Counted from the first letter of the stretch, positions 33,202 through 41,783 are shown. The stretch is DNA of 64,000 nucleotides from Actinoplanes oryzae (GCF_030757795.1 NZ_JAUQWH010000028.1:1-64000), one strand, 5' to 3'. Notes: generated by a model not told the origin, from the sequence alone. Translations and numbers: made by a program.

Positions 33202-33768
33202 TTATTTCAGAGCTGCTGCGGCCAGCCGCAAGTCGTTGAACGTCGCATCGAGTTGCTCGTGCAGCGGTGTGGCCGGGTGTTGCATCCAGCGATGGGCGGC
33301 GGCGGCGAACGTGTCCATGCCGATCTGCGCGCACAGAGCGGCCGCCGGCGGATCGACGCCTCGGGCGCACAGGGCCTCGGTCAGCGCGGCGACCAGGGCA
33401 GCGGTCTTGGCGAGCGAGCGCTCCTTCAGTGCCGGTACGTCAGCGAGCAACTTCGCGCGTGGCTCGGTGACCGGGCGGTTGCGCTCGAGCAGGGGCACGG
33501 CTTCGTGGAAGGCGGCGCGCAACGCCGGCAAGGGCCTTGTCCGGGGTGCAACCCCGGCCACGGCGCGGACCAGGAGATCGCGCAGCTCCTCCTCGCCGTC
33601 GAAGAACATCTCGCGCTTGTCGGAGAAATGCCGGAAGAACGTGCGTTCGGTGACTCCGGCCCGCGCGGCGATCATCCCCGCGGTGGTCTGGTCGTAGCCG
33701 CGCTCGGTGATCAGCTCCAGCGCCGCCTGCTGCAGGCGCTGCCGCACCGCTTCCCCGCTCCGTGGCAT
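33202..33768 (-). CDS. TetR family transcriptional regulator
   Basis: A 188-residue regulator. The HTH reads RQRLQQAALELITERGYDQ, then TTAGMIAARAGVTERTFFRHF and DKREMFFD. The ligand domain is of the AcrR-like type. The ATG at 33768 faces away from an SDR gene at 33869. The 100-bp gap carries three identical-type operators, so it very likely represses the SDR-esterase operon and itself. Confidence 0.92.
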   Translation of the reverse strand: MPRSGEAVRQRLQQAALELITERGYDQTTAGMIAARAGVTERTFFRHFSDKREMFFDGEEELRDLLVRAVAGVAPRTRPLPALRAAFHEAVPLLERNRPVTEPRAKLLADVPALKERSLAKTAALVAALTEALCARGVDPPAAALCAQIGMDTFAAAAHRWMQHPATPLHEQLDATFNDLRLAAAALK

Positions 33769-33788
33769 GCCGGGACCGTATCACAAAC

Positions 33789-33854
33789 GTCAGCGACTGA
33801 CACGTGGTTGCGTCAGTGACTGACGCGTCGTATCGTCAGCAACTGACGATACGA
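33789..33854. promoter_or_regulatory. Three phased TetR operators
   Basis: Three copies of GTCAG-N3-CTGAC lie with centres at 33795, 33818 and 33841, exactly 23 bp apart. Consensus is CGTCAGYRACTGAC. Arm lengths grow from five (33789-33801) to seven (33810-33826) to twelve bases (33828-33854). The strongest site sits just before the SDR RBS. Equal spacing of about two helical turns suggests cooperative binding on one DNA face. Confidence 0.8.
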
Positions 33855-33868
33855 AAAGGGGTGAGCGC

Positions 33869-34636
33869 ATGGAACAGCGCTTCGTCGGCAAGACCGTCGT
33901 GGTCACCGGGTCGAGTTCCGGGATCGGCGTCGGCATCGCCCGGCGCTTCGCTGCCGAAGGTGCCAACGTGGTGCTCGCGGCCCGGCGCAAGGATCGGTTG
34001 GACACGCTCGCGGACGAGCTGGGAGCCGATCGTTGCCTCGCGGTGGCCACCGACGTCACGAATGCCGCCGGCGTCCAGTCGATGATCGACGCCGGAGTGG
34101 ACCGCTTCGGTGGCCTCGACGTCCTGGTGTCCAACGCCGGCCTCGGACTCAGCCGCGACTTCCAGGACTCGACTCTGGACGACTGGCGCCTGGTCATGAG
34201 CACCAACCTCGACAGCTGCTTCTTCGGCGCCAAGGCGGCGCTCCCGCATCTGAGGCGCACCCGCGGCAGCATCGTGCAGATCGCCTCCGCCTCGGGGCTG
34301 GGCGGCGACCGCACCCTCACCGCCTACAACGCCGCCAAGGGCGCGGTCGTGAACCTGACCCGCGGACTCGCCTTCGACCTCGGCCAGGACGGCATCAGGG
34401 TCAACACCGTCGCCCCGGCCCTGACCGTCGCCGATGAGCACCTCGGCAACCCGATGGTCGCGGATCTCATCGAGCGATTCAACGAGCGCCGGGCCCTGAC
34501 CGGCTACAGCACCCCGGACGACATCGGCGCCGCAGTCGCGTTCCTCGCCTCGGCCGACGCCCGCTTCATCACCGGCACGATCCTGCCCGTCGACGGCGGC
34601 ATCACCGCCGGCAGCGGCCAGCCTTCCCTGTTCTGA
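33869..34636 (+). CDS. Short-chain dehydrogenase/reductase
   Basis: A 255-residue classical SDR. The cofactor motif is TGSSSGIG (13-20), followed by AARRKDRLDTLAD, an NAG motif (VSNAGLG), catalytic Ser in IASASG, Y153 and K157 (AYNAAK), and the PVDGGITAG C-terminus. An Arg pair after the second strand (AARRK) points to NADP(H). GGGGTGAG precedes the ATG. It is followed 21 bp later by an esterase and controlled by the triple operator. Its ketone or alcohol substrate is unknown. Confidence 0.92.
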   Translation: MEQRFVGKTVVVTGSSSGIGVGIARRFAAEGANVVLAARRKDRLDTLADELGADRCLAVATDVTNAAGVQSMIDAGVDRFGGLDVLVSNAGLGLSRDFQDSTLDDWRLVMSTNLDSCFFGAKAALPHLRRTRGSIVQIASASGLGGDRTLTAYNAAKGAVVNLTRGLAFDLGQDGIRVNTVAPALTVADEHLGNPMVADLIERFNERRALTGYSTPDDIGAAVAFLASADARFITGTILPVDGGITAGSGQPSLF

Positions 34637-34657
34637 CCCGCCGAGGAGACGAGCCCC

Positions 34658-35617
34658 ATGCCCTACGCACTCGACCCCGAACTCGCCACCCCCCTCGCCG
34701 CCATGCCGAAAGGCCCCAACGGTGCGGTGATGGACCTGACCGACATCCCGGCACTACGGGCAGCGATTGCTACCACCGCCGCGGGCTTCCCCGCACCGGT
34801 GCCCGACCCGCGTGTCACCGTCACCACTCACGTCGCGCACCGGGACGACGGCACCACGCTCGACATAGTCCTGTTCCGCCCCGACGACGCGCCACTTCCC
34901 GCTCCAGCGCTCGCCTGGTTCCACGCCGGCGGACAGATCCTCGGCAGCGCCCATGACGACGCCGAGTACCACGCCGCGCTCGCCCTCGCCCTCAACTGCG
35001 TCGTTGCCGCCGTTGACTATCGCCTCGCCCCGGACACCCCCGCACCCGGAGCCGCCGAGGACGGCTACCTGGCCTACACCACACTGGTGAAGGACGCGGC
35101 CGCCCTCGGCATCGACGCCGCTCGGATCGGCCTTGCCGGTGCCAGCGGCGGCGGTGCACCCGCAGCCGCGACCGCCCTCATGATCCGCGACCGGGGCGCC
35201 GCGAAGCCCTGTCTGCTCGCACTGAACTATCCGATGCTCGACGACCGCAATGAGACGCCGTCCAGTCGCCAGGTAGTGGACCTCGGCATCTGGGACCGCC
35301 GCGAGAACCTGCTCGCCTGGGCCGCCGTACTCGGCGACCGCGCCGGGACCTCCGATGTCGACGCCTACAGCGCCCCCGCTCGCGCCACCGACCTGCACGA
35401 CCTGCCCGAGACGTTCATCGCCGCCGCCCAGTACGACGTCTTCCGCGATGAGGACATCGCCTTCGCCGCCGGGCTCATGGCCGCAGGAGTGCCGGTCGAG
35501 CTGCACGTGTACCCCCACGCGTTCCACGCCTGGGACCGCTTCGCTCCCACGTCCCGGCTCACCACGGTGTTCGAGCAGACCTGGCACGGCTTCGTCATCC
35601 GCCACCTGCATGCGTAG
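34658..35617 (+). CDS. Alpha/beta hydrolase, HSL-type esterase
   Basis: A 319-residue enzyme of the hormone-sensitive-lipase-like family. The oxyanion segment is WFHAGGQILGS (H89; HAGG in place of HGGG), VVAAVDYRLAPDTPAPGA follows, then the nucleophile S163 in GASGGGA, and the C-terminal YPHAFHAWDRF with the catalytic His. An esterase paired with an SDR under TetR control fits detoxification or use of an ester or lactone. GAGGAGAC lies before the ATG. Confidence 0.9.
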   Translation: MPYALDPELATPLAAMPKGPNGAVMDLTDIPALRAAIATTAAGFPAPVPDPRVTVTTHVAHRDDGTTLDIVLFRPDDAPLPAPALAWFHAGGQILGSAHDDAEYHAALALALNCVVAAVDYRLAPDTPAPGAAEDGYLAYTTLVKDAAALGIDAARIGLAGASGGGAPAAATALMIRDRGAAKPCLLALNYPMLDDRNETPSSRQVVDLGIWDRRENLLAWAAVLGDRAGTSDVDAYSAPARATDLHDLPETFIAAAQYDVFRDEDIAFAAGLMAAGVPVELHVYPHAFHAWDRFAPTSRLTTVFEQTWHGFVIRHLHA

Positions 35618-35663
35618 GGAGCCATGCCCGTGGCGCCTGCCGGCGGGGTCACCCCCGCACGAT

Positions 35664-35727
35664 TCGGCAGCGAGCCCGCACCGGGCAGGGCCGGCGGCTC
35701 GCCGTTCCTCTTTGGGCTCGCTGCCGA
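35664..35727. repeat. Long inverted repeat downstream of the esterase operon
   Basis: Perfect 14-base arms (35664-35677 and 35714-35727, core GGCAGCGAGCCC / GGGCTCGCTGCC) enclose a 36-base loop that ends in CCTCTTT. As RNA it would be a strong hairpin and may end the SDR-esterase transcript; as DNA it could be a remnant of a small mobile repeat. The loop also contains CCGGGC and GGCCGG pairing potential. Confidence 0.6.
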
Positions 35728-35938
35728 CGAGACGGCCGATTCCCCGGACGAGGGCCGATGAGTCCGACCGCCGGCCTGCGGGCCCAAGCCCGTCCCCGGC
35801 CGAGTGCGGCTCGCCGGGGGGTGGCGCGGAACGAGATGGCTGGGCGGCAGCGGAGGCCAGGTGTTCGGGGGCAGGCGGGCGGCGAGGAACTTGGGTTGCA
35901 GGCGGCAGCTGTCGGTCCGGACGGCGGCGCGGCGATCG
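35728..35938. other. Gene-free gap
   Basis: With the inverted repeat this completes a 321-bp gap between the esterase and the Pro-rich membrane protein. Open frames here have no RBS or recognised domain, and nothing functional was identified. Confidence 0.4.
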
Positions 35939-36958
35939 TCAGGGGCGGAGGGGCGGGTCGCGGTCGGCGGCGGTCTGGAGGCCGGTGGCGATCGTGCCGG
36001 CGACCACGGTGGACAGGCAGGCGAAGAAGGCGGTGTTGGCGACGGCCGTGTCCGAGTTCTTCTGGTGGTAGATGGCGAAGAGGACGCCCATCGCGGCCCA
36101 GCCCAGGAGGGCCAGGACCACGCCGGGGAGGACGCGGCGGGAGGTGCGGGGGTCGCGCACCCGGGAGGCGAGGTAGATGCCCGCGCCGAGGATGGCGCTT
36201 GATTCGGCGACGTACCAGAGGTCGGCGCGGGACGAGTCCCACCGCCACACGGCCGCGCCCGCGAGGAGGGCGTAGAGCAGGCCGGCGGCCACGCCGCGCG
36301 GGACCCGCCGCGGGGTGATCACCTCGGCGAAGCAGAGCACGACGGCGATGAGCAGGATGAGCATCGCGGCCAGGAAGGGCGCGTGCACGCCGATCACGTC
36401 GAACTGGCTGAGCAGCACGCCGGTGAAGGACGCCGCCACCGGCACGGCCAGGATGCGCCACGGCCGGGACGACGGTCGCGGCCGGGGCGGCGCCGGGCGG
36501 TAGGGCGCGGGACGGGCGGACGGTGCCGGCCCCTGCGCCCACCCGGCGGTACGCGGCGACGGGTCGGCCGGGCGAGGCGGCGAACCGGCCGCGCGAGGCG
36601 AGCCGTCCGGGCCCGGGAACCAGTCGCCGGCGCGGGGCGGCCAGGCATCCGTGCGAGGCGGCCAGGGATCCGCGCGGGGCGGCCGGTCATCGGCGGGAGG
36701 GGGCCACGGCGGCCGGTCGGCGGTGGAGTCCGGCGCGGGCGGCGGGGCGGAGGGCGCCCCGCCGAGGCGCCAGGACACGGCCACCAGCACGATGATGACC
36801 GGCCAGGACAGCCAGGCCCACCGCTGGGCGCCGCCGGGCAGGCTGTCGCTCGCCACGTTCACGGCGAAGGGCAGCAGCACCAGCGGCACCGTGCTGACCA
36901 CCGCCCCGGCCAGCGACCGGCGCGGCGGCCCGGACGGATCGATCGGCATGCCCGTCAT
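35939..36958 (-). CDS. Proline-rich membrane protein of unknown function
   Basis: A 339-residue protein. Two N-terminal helices (AGAVVSTVPLVLLPFAVNVA; WLSWPVIIVLVAVSW) are followed by a ~95-residue cytoplasmic or external Pro/Arg/Trp-rich linker with repeats such as PPRADPWPPRTDAWPPRAGDW. After this come about six more helices (ILAVPVAASFTGVLLSQF, APFLAAMLILLIAVVLCF and others). No family is recognised. It is downstream of an SDR with an 83-bp gap on the same strand. The linker DNA is repetitive, which may reflect slippage. Confidence 0.75.
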   Translation of the reverse strand: MTGMPIDPSGPPRRSLAGAVVSTVPLVLLPFAVNVASDSLPGGAQRWAWLSWPVIIVLVAVSWRLGGAPSAPPPAPDSTADRPPWPPPADDRPPRADPWPPRTDAWPPRAGDWFPGPDGSPRAAGSPPRPADPSPRTAGWAQGPAPSARPAPYRPAPPRPRPSSRPWRILAVPVAASFTGVLLSQFDVIGVHAPFLAAMLILLIAVVLCFAEVITPRRVPRGVAAGLLYALLAGAAVWRWDSSRADLWYVAESSAILGAGIYLASRVRDPRTSRRVLPGVVLALLGWAAMGVLFAIYHQKNSDTAVANTAFFACLSTVVAGTIATGLQTAADRDPPLRP

Positions 36959-37041
36959 TGCACCGCACGACCCCGACGGCCGTCCATCCCGTTACCTGCG
37001 CCCGCCGGCGGCAGGCCGCGGGCGACGACCCGGCAGACACG

Positions 37042-37815
37042 TCACAGGGAGGTGGTCAAGCCGCCGTCGATGAGGATGTCGGTGCCGGTGACGTTGGCCG
37101 CGCGGTCGCTCGCCAGGAACAGCACCAGGTCGGCCACCTCCTCGGGCCGGGTGAAGCGGCCGGTGGCGGTGCCGGCGACGGCGTTCCTGGCGACCTCGTC
37201 GGGGGCCAGCCCGCCGGCCGCGCCGACGGTCTCCGCGACGCCGCCGGCCCCGAGCCAGAGGTCGGTCCCGACAGGCCCGGGGCTGACGGTGTTGACGCGT
37301 ACGCCCCGGGGCCCGACCTCCTTCGACAGCGCCTTGCCGAAGTTGACCAGTGCCGCCTTCGCCGCGCTGTAGTCGATGACGAGCGGATCGGGCAGGGACG
37401 CGTTGACCGAGCCGACCGTGACGACGGCGCCCCGGCGGTCGAGCAGGTACGGCAACGCGGCGCGCGTGGTGCGTACGGCGGCAAGGAAGTTGATCGTCAG
37501 GGTCTCCAGCCACTCGTCGTCGGTCACCGTCAGGAAGCCGCCGGTGCGCGGGTGCACGCCGCCGACGTTGTTGACGAGGATGTCCAGCCGGCCACCCAGC
37601 CGCGCGACGGCCGCCTCGACGAGCGCGGCGGGCCCGCCGGGCGTGCCCAGATCGGCAACGACGAAGTCGGCCGACGGCGAGGAGGCGGCGGGCTTGGTCC
37701 GGGCGGCGGCCACCACCCGGACGCCCGAGGCGGTCAACGCCTCGGCGATCGCCAGCCCGATGCCGCGGCTCGCGCCGGTGACCAGGGCGGTCCGGCCCTC
37801 GAGGCCCAGGTTCAC
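37042..37815 (-). CDS. Short-chain dehydrogenase/reductase
   Basis: A 257-residue classical SDR: TGASRGIGLAIAE near the N-terminus, VNNVGGVHPRTGG (NAG variant NVGG), Ser in VGSVNAS, YSAAK catalytic pair, and TGTDILIDGGLTTSL C-terminus. It resembles the FabG-like oxidoreductases. The GTG at 37815 overlaps the stop of the upstream hydrolase (GTGA), so the two are cotranscribed and may act on the same compound. Confidence 0.9.
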   Translation of the reverse strand: MNLGLEGRTALVTGASRGIGLAIAEALTASGVRVVAAARTKPAASSPSADFVVADLGTPGGPAALVEAAVARLGGRLDILVNNVGGVHPRTGGFLTVTDDEWLETLTINFLAAVRTTRAALPYLLDRRGAVVTVGSVNASLPDPLVIDYSAAKAALVNFGKALSKEVGPRGVRVNTVSPGPVGTDLWLGAGGVAETVGAAGGLAPDEVARNAVAGTATGRFTRPEEVADLVLFLASDRAANVTGTDILIDGGLTTSL

Positions 37816-38606
37816 GAGAATCCCTGACCCTTCAGCCACGCGAGCGCCGCCTCGGCCACCTCGCGCCAGCCCGAGTCGATGGTCAGCGAGTGTCCCCGGT
37901 CCGGGAAGTCGGCGAAGTCCGTGACCGCCTGGGAGTGGCGGTACTGCTTGAGCGTCGCGCGGACCACCGTCTCGGGCACGGTGTGGTCCCTGCCGCCCGC
38001 GACGAGCAGCAGCGGGCCGCGGGACGCGTTGGCGGTGGCGACCCGGGCCGGCGAGTGCGGATCGAAGTTCGCGGCCGCCGCCTCGAAGAGCGGCTTGCCG
38101 GGCGCGGGGATGGACCAGCGGTCGTACAGGGAACGGGATTCCTGCTCGGGGATCGCGTTGCCGAAGGCGTAGCGGAACTGCTCGGGGGTCAGGGCGACGG
38201 ACCGGTGCCGGTTCGCCGGGTTGCCGAGCACCGGGAAGCCGGAGCGCAGGGCCGAGAGCGGCAGCGGCAGCACGCCCTTGATCTGTGCGGCGTCGACGGC
38301 CACGGCCGCGGCGGCGAGGTCGAGGCCGAGCAGCTTCTGGGCGATCATCCCGCCGAACGAGTGCCCGACGAGGATCGGCCGGGCCGGCAGGTCGCCGATG
38401 ATCCGGGCGTAGTGCTCGACGACGTCGTCGATGCCGTGCCCGGCGAGCGCGTCCGGGTCGGCGCGGGTCTGCTCGACGGTCACGGCGTCGCCCGGCCAGC
38501 CGGGGGCGACCGGGTGGTAGCCGCGCTCGGTGAAGAGGTCGATCCAGGGCTGCCACGACGACGCGTGCAGCCACAGGCCATGGATGAAGACAACGGGGAC
38601 AGACAT
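37812..38606 (-). CDS. Alpha/beta hydrolase
   Basis: A 264-residue alpha/beta hydrolase. The oxyanion segment is VVFIHGLWLHASSWQPW, nucleophile elbow ILVGHSFGGMIAQ, the acid lies near AGGRDHTVP, and His in FPDRGHSLTID. The ATG at 38606 gives MSVPVVFIHGL, the usual start; longer frames add a tail without similarity. It is divergent from the truncated SARP and in an operon with an SDR. Substrate unknown. Confidence 0.88.
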   Translation of the reverse strand: MSVPVVFIHGLWLHASSWQPWIDLFTERGYHPVAPGWPGDAVTVEQTRADPDALAGHGIDDVVEHYARIIGDLPARPILVGHSFGGMIAQKLLGLDLAAAAVAVDAAQIKGVLPLPLSALRSGFPVLGNPANRHRSVALTPEQFRYAFGNAIPEQESRSLYDRWSIPAPGKPLFEAAAANFDPHSPARVATANASRGPLLLVAGGRDHTVPETVVRATLKQYRHSQAVTDFADFPDRGHSLTIDSGWREVAEAALAWLKGQGFS

Positions 38607-38646
38607 GGCGGAGACGCTACGAACGGCCAGTGGACAAAGTGTGGGC

Positions 38647-39948
38647 ATGCCCTACGGTCATCATGTGGACGACCTGCTGCCCGGGCCGAAGATCTACTTC
38701 GCGCTGTTCGGGGGAGTCCGGGCCTGGCGCATCCAGCAGCCGCTCGACCTCGGGCCGCCGCAACGGCGGGCGCTGCTCGGGCTGCTGCTCGCCGCGGACG
38801 GCCGCACGGTCGGCGCCGGCGACCTGATCGACGCCATGTGGGGCGACCGCCCCGGCGCCAGCGCCATGAACTCGTTGCACCGGCACGTCGGGGAGCTGCG
38901 CCGCACCTTCGAGCCGGAGCTGCCCGCCCGGGCGACGGGCCGGTGGCTGGTCCGGTCCGGCCCCGGCTACCGGGTGCTGGTGGACGCCGTCTCGTGCGAT
39001 CTGCGCCGGTTCCGCCTGCTCAATCGGCAGGCGGCGGGCGCCGGCCCGGCGACGGCGGCGGATCTGCGGCTGCAGGCGCTCGCGCTCGCCGCCGGCCCGC
39101 CCGGTGCGGGGCTGTCCCTGCACGACGCCTCGGTGTTCCAGGTCATCGAGCGCGAACGGGTGGACACCGCACTGGCGGCCGCCGCCGGGGCCGCGCGCCC
39201 CGGCGAGGTCGTCCCGCACCTGCTCTCGCTGGCGGCGCGGCATCCGCTCGACGAGCCGCTGCACGCCGCCCTGATCGACTGCCTGGGCGCCGCCGGGCGC
39301 CGGGCGGAGGCGCTCGACGTCTTCGCCGGCATCCGGCAGCGGCTCGCGGAGGAGCTCGGCGTCGCCCCCGACCGGACGCTGCGCGACGCCCGCCGCCGGG
39401 TCCTGGACCGGGCCGGCCCCGCCCCCGTACGCACGTCCGCCGCGACCATGCCGACCCAGCTGCCGCCCGCCCCCGCGCTGCCGGCCGGGCGCGAGCGCGA
39501 ACTCGCCGCCGCCGACGCCACCCTGGTCCGGCCGCCGACCGCGGGCCATCGCATCTGCGCCGTCACCGGGCTCCCCGGCATCGGCAAGACGGCCTTCGCC
39601 CTGCACTGGGCGCATCGCGTGGCCGCGCACTTCCCGGACGGTCAGCTCTACGTGAGCCTGGCGGACGCCGCGCCGGAGGACGTGCTGCGCGGCTTCCTGC
39701 GCGCGCTGGGCGCCCCGATCACCGCGACCGGCGGCGAGGCAGCGCTGGCGGCGGCCTTCCACCGCACGGTACGCGGCCGCAAGCTCCTCTTCGTCCTGGA
39801 CGACGCCCGCGGCAGCCGGCAGGTCCGCGCGCTGCTCCCCGCCGACCCCGAGTGCCTCGTGGTGGCCACCAGCCGCTTCTGCCTGACCGGGCTGATCGCC
39901 CACGAGGGCGCCCAGCCCGTGCCCTTGGAGCCGGCGCCGCTGCCCTAA
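38647..39948 (+). CDS. SARP-type regulator truncated within the NB-ARC domain
   Basis: A 433-residue protein. It has the winged helix (IYFALFGGVRAW, QRRALLGLLLAADGRTVGAGDL) and BTAD domain (about 95-250), then an NB-ARC start with Walker A GLPGIGKT (308-315), Walker B LLFVLDDA and VVATSRFCLTG. It stops about 20 residues later at EPAPLP. Full relatives continue for 400-500 residues (rest of NB-ARC plus TPR), as the SARP at 14728 does. It may be a working short regulator with constitutive DNA binding, or a decaying gene. The kinase gene begins 12 bp downstream, suggesting an operon. Confidence 0.82.
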   Translation: MPYGHHVDDLLPGPKIYFALFGGVRAWRIQQPLDLGPPQRRALLGLLLAADGRTVGAGDLIDAMWGDRPGASAMNSLHRHVGELRRTFEPELPARATGRWLVRSGPGYRVLVDAVSCDLRRFRLLNRQAAGAGPATAADLRLQALALAAGPPGAGLSLHDASVFQVIERERVDTALAAAAGAARPGEVVPHLLSLAARHPLDEPLHAALIDCLGAAGRRAEALDVFAGIRQRLAEELGVAPDRTLRDARRRVLDRAGPAPVRTSAATMPTQLPPAPALPAGRERELAAADATLVRPPTAGHRICAVTGLPGIGKTAFALHWAHRVAAHFPDGQLYVSLADAAPEDVLRGFLRALGAPITATGGEAALAAAFHRTVRGRKLLFVLDDARGSRQVRALLPADPECLVVATSRFCLTGLIAHEGAQPVPLEPAPLP

Positions 39949-39960
39949 CATCGAAAGGTG

Positions 39961-41130
39961 ATGATGCGCGCCGAGGCCCGGGTCGTGGCGGCCACCTTCG
40001 CGCTGTGCCTGCTCGGCGGCGTGATCCAGGCCGACAACACGCTGGCGCCCCCGCCCGCCGCCGCCTACATCGTCGCCGCGCTCTCCTGCGCCGCGCTGCC
40101 GCTCCGGCACCGGGCCCCCGCGGCGGCGCTCGCGCTCACCACCGCGGCAGGCCTCCTCGTGCAGCCCCTGGGCCTGCTCCTCAGCCCGCTCCTCGTGGCG
40201 CCCGTCGCGATCACCGCCTACGCGTACGCCGCCGGCGGCCGCACCGACCGGCGAGCGATCCCCCTCAGCGCCGCGGTGCTGCTGCTCGCCTGCCTCCCCG
40301 CGGCCGGCGATCTGTCCTGGCAGGACGCGGGCCGGATCGGCGTGGTGACCGCCCTGCCCCCGGTCGCCGCCCTGGCCGGGCACTCGGCGCGCCACCGGCG
40401 GGCCGCGCTGGCAGCCGTGGCGGACCGGGCCCGGCGGCAGGTGGCCGAGGAGCGGATGCGCATCGCCCGGGAGCTGCACGACCTCGTCGCCCACCGGATC
40501 ACCCTGGCCAACGCGCAGGCCAACGTCGCCGCCCACCTCTTCGACACCCGCCCCGAGCAGGCCCGCACGAGCCTGCGCGAGCTGGTCGAGACCACCGGCC
40601 ACGCGCTCGACGAGCTGCGGGCCACGGTCGGGCTGCTGCGGCAGAGCGACGACCCGGCCGCACCCGTCGAGCCCGCGCCCGGGCTGTCCCGGCTGCCCGA
40701 GCTGCTCGGCTCCTTCCGCCGCGCGGGGCTCGACGTGTCGGTCGAGCACGAGGGCGACGCGCGGCCCCTGCCGCCGGCGGTGGACCTGACCGCCTACCGC
40801 ATCGTCCAGGAGGCGCTGACCAACGTGACCAAGCATGCCCGTACGAGCGCGGCCCGTCTGCGGCTGACCTGGCAGTCCGCGCACCTGACCGTCACCGTGG
40901 CCGACGACGGGCCGGCCGGGCCGGGCAGGCCGAGCGGGCCGGGCAGGCCGAGCGGGCCAGGCGGGCCGAGCGGGCCGAGCGGGCCCGGCGGGCCCGGCGG
41001 GCCGGAGCAGGCGCCCGGCTACGGCCTGATCGGGATGCGGGAACGGGCGGCCGCCGTCGGGGGCAGCCTCACCGCGGCCCGGCGGGCGGAAGGCGGCTTC
41101 CTCGTCAGCGCGCGGCTGCCGGTGTCATGA
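39961..41130 (+). CDS. Sensor histidine kinase (NarL-type, HisKA_3)
   Basis: A 389-residue membrane kinase. About five to six helices occupy residues 8-140. The DHp motif is RELHDLVAHRI with phosphoacceptor H173, and the HATPase has EALTNVTKHA and YGLIGMRERAA. Between the D-box (VTVADDGP) and the G-box (YGLIGM) lies a 27-residue Gly/Pro/Ser insert encoded by a minisatellite. The ATG at 39961 follows GAAAGG; a GTG at 39958 also exists. It overlaps the response regulator start (ATGA). Confidence 0.92.
   Translation: MMRAEARVVAATFALCLLGGVIQADNTLAPPPAAAYIVAALSCAALPLRHRAPAAALALTTAAGLLVQPLGLLLSPLLVAPVAITAYAYAAGGRTDRRAIPLSAAVLLLACLPAAGDLSWQDAGRIGVVTALPPVAALAGHSARHRRAALAAVADRARRQVAEERMRIARELHDLVAHRITLANAQANVAAHLFDTRPEQARTSLRELVETTGHALDELRATVGLLRQSDDPAAPVEPAPGLSRLPELLGSFRRAGLDVSVEHEGDARPLPPAVDLTAYRIVQEALTNVTKHARTSAARLRLTWQSAHLTVTVADDGPAGPGRPSGPGRPSGPGGPSGPSGPGGPGGPEQAPGYGLIGMRERAAAVGGSLTAARRAEGGFLVSARLPVS
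40921..41003. repeat. 18-bp minisatellite inside the histidine kinase gene
   Basis: Units at 40921-40938 and 40939-40956 are identical; 40957-40974 and 40975-40992 are diverged, and a partial fifth follows. They encode a hexapeptide repeat PGRPSG that degrades to PSGPGG. Because the unit is a multiple of three, copy changes keep the frame and would alter the ATP-lid linker length. Confidence 0.85.
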
Positions 41131-41783
41131 CGCTGCGCGTGCTGCTCGCCGACGACCAGGCGCTGTTGCGGGGCGCCTTCCGCCTGCTGCTCGACAGCGC
41201 CGGCGACATCACCGTCGTCGGCGAGGCCGCCGACGGCCGGGAGGCGGTGCGGCTGACCCGCCGGTTGCGCCCGGACGTGGTGGTCATGGACATCCGCATG
41301 CCCGGGACCGACGGCCTCGCCGCCACGGCCGAGATCGGCGCGGATCCGGACCTGCGGGCCACCCGCATCCTGATCCTCACCACCTACGAGACCGACGAGT
41401 ACGTCGCCCGGGCCCTGCGCGCGGGGGCCGGCGGCTTCGTCGGCAAGGGCATCGGGGCGGAGCAACTGCTGGACGCCGTCCGCACCATAGCCGCCGGCGA
41501 CACCCTGCTCTCCCCCGCCGCGACCCGCTCGCTCGTGGCCCGCTTCCTCGCCACGCCGGACGCCCCGGCCGAGGATTCCGGCCGCCTCGCCGTCCTCACC
41601 CCGCGCGAGCGCGAGATGGTGGCCCTCGTCGCCACCGGCCTGTCCAATCAGGAGATCGCCGAGAAGATGGTCCTCAGCCCCTTCACCGTACGAGCCCACG
41701 TGCAGCGCGCCATGACGAAGCTGGACGCGCGCGACCGGGCGCAGCTCGTCGTCATCGCCTATCGGACGGGACTCGCCGGGTGA
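41127..41783 (+). CDS. Response regulator, NarL/LuxR family
   Basis: A 218-residue regulator with receiver residues D55 (VVMDIRMPG) and the lysine in GFVGKGIG, and a LuxR HTH (LTPREREMVALVATGLSNQEIAEKM...FTVRAHVQRAM). Its ATG overlaps the kinase stop (ATGA). Its last 32 bases overlap the convergent MFS gene. This type of pair often controls an efflux or membrane-stress gene; the neighbouring MFS is a possible target. Confidence 0.93.
   Translation: MTLRVLLADDQALLRGAFRLLLDSAGDITVVGEAADGREAVRLTRRLRPDVVVMDIRMPGTDGLAATAEIGADPDLRATRILILTTYETDEYVARALRAGAGGFVGKGIGAEQLLDAVRTIAAGDTLLSPAATRSLVARFLATPDAPAEDSGRLAVLTPREREMVALVATGLSNQEIAEKMVLSPFTVRAHVQRAMTKLDARDRAQLVVIAYRTGLAG

Noticed and set aside
35728-35938. 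Short plus-strand frame starting ATGAGTCCGACC
   Set aside because: No RBS, no similarity, and composition typical of non-coding GC-rich DNA.
37890-41783. A 1297-codon frame appearing to fuse the SARP, kinase and response regulator
   Set aside because: Only the last ~218 residues are real (the response regulator). The remainder reads other genes out of frame.
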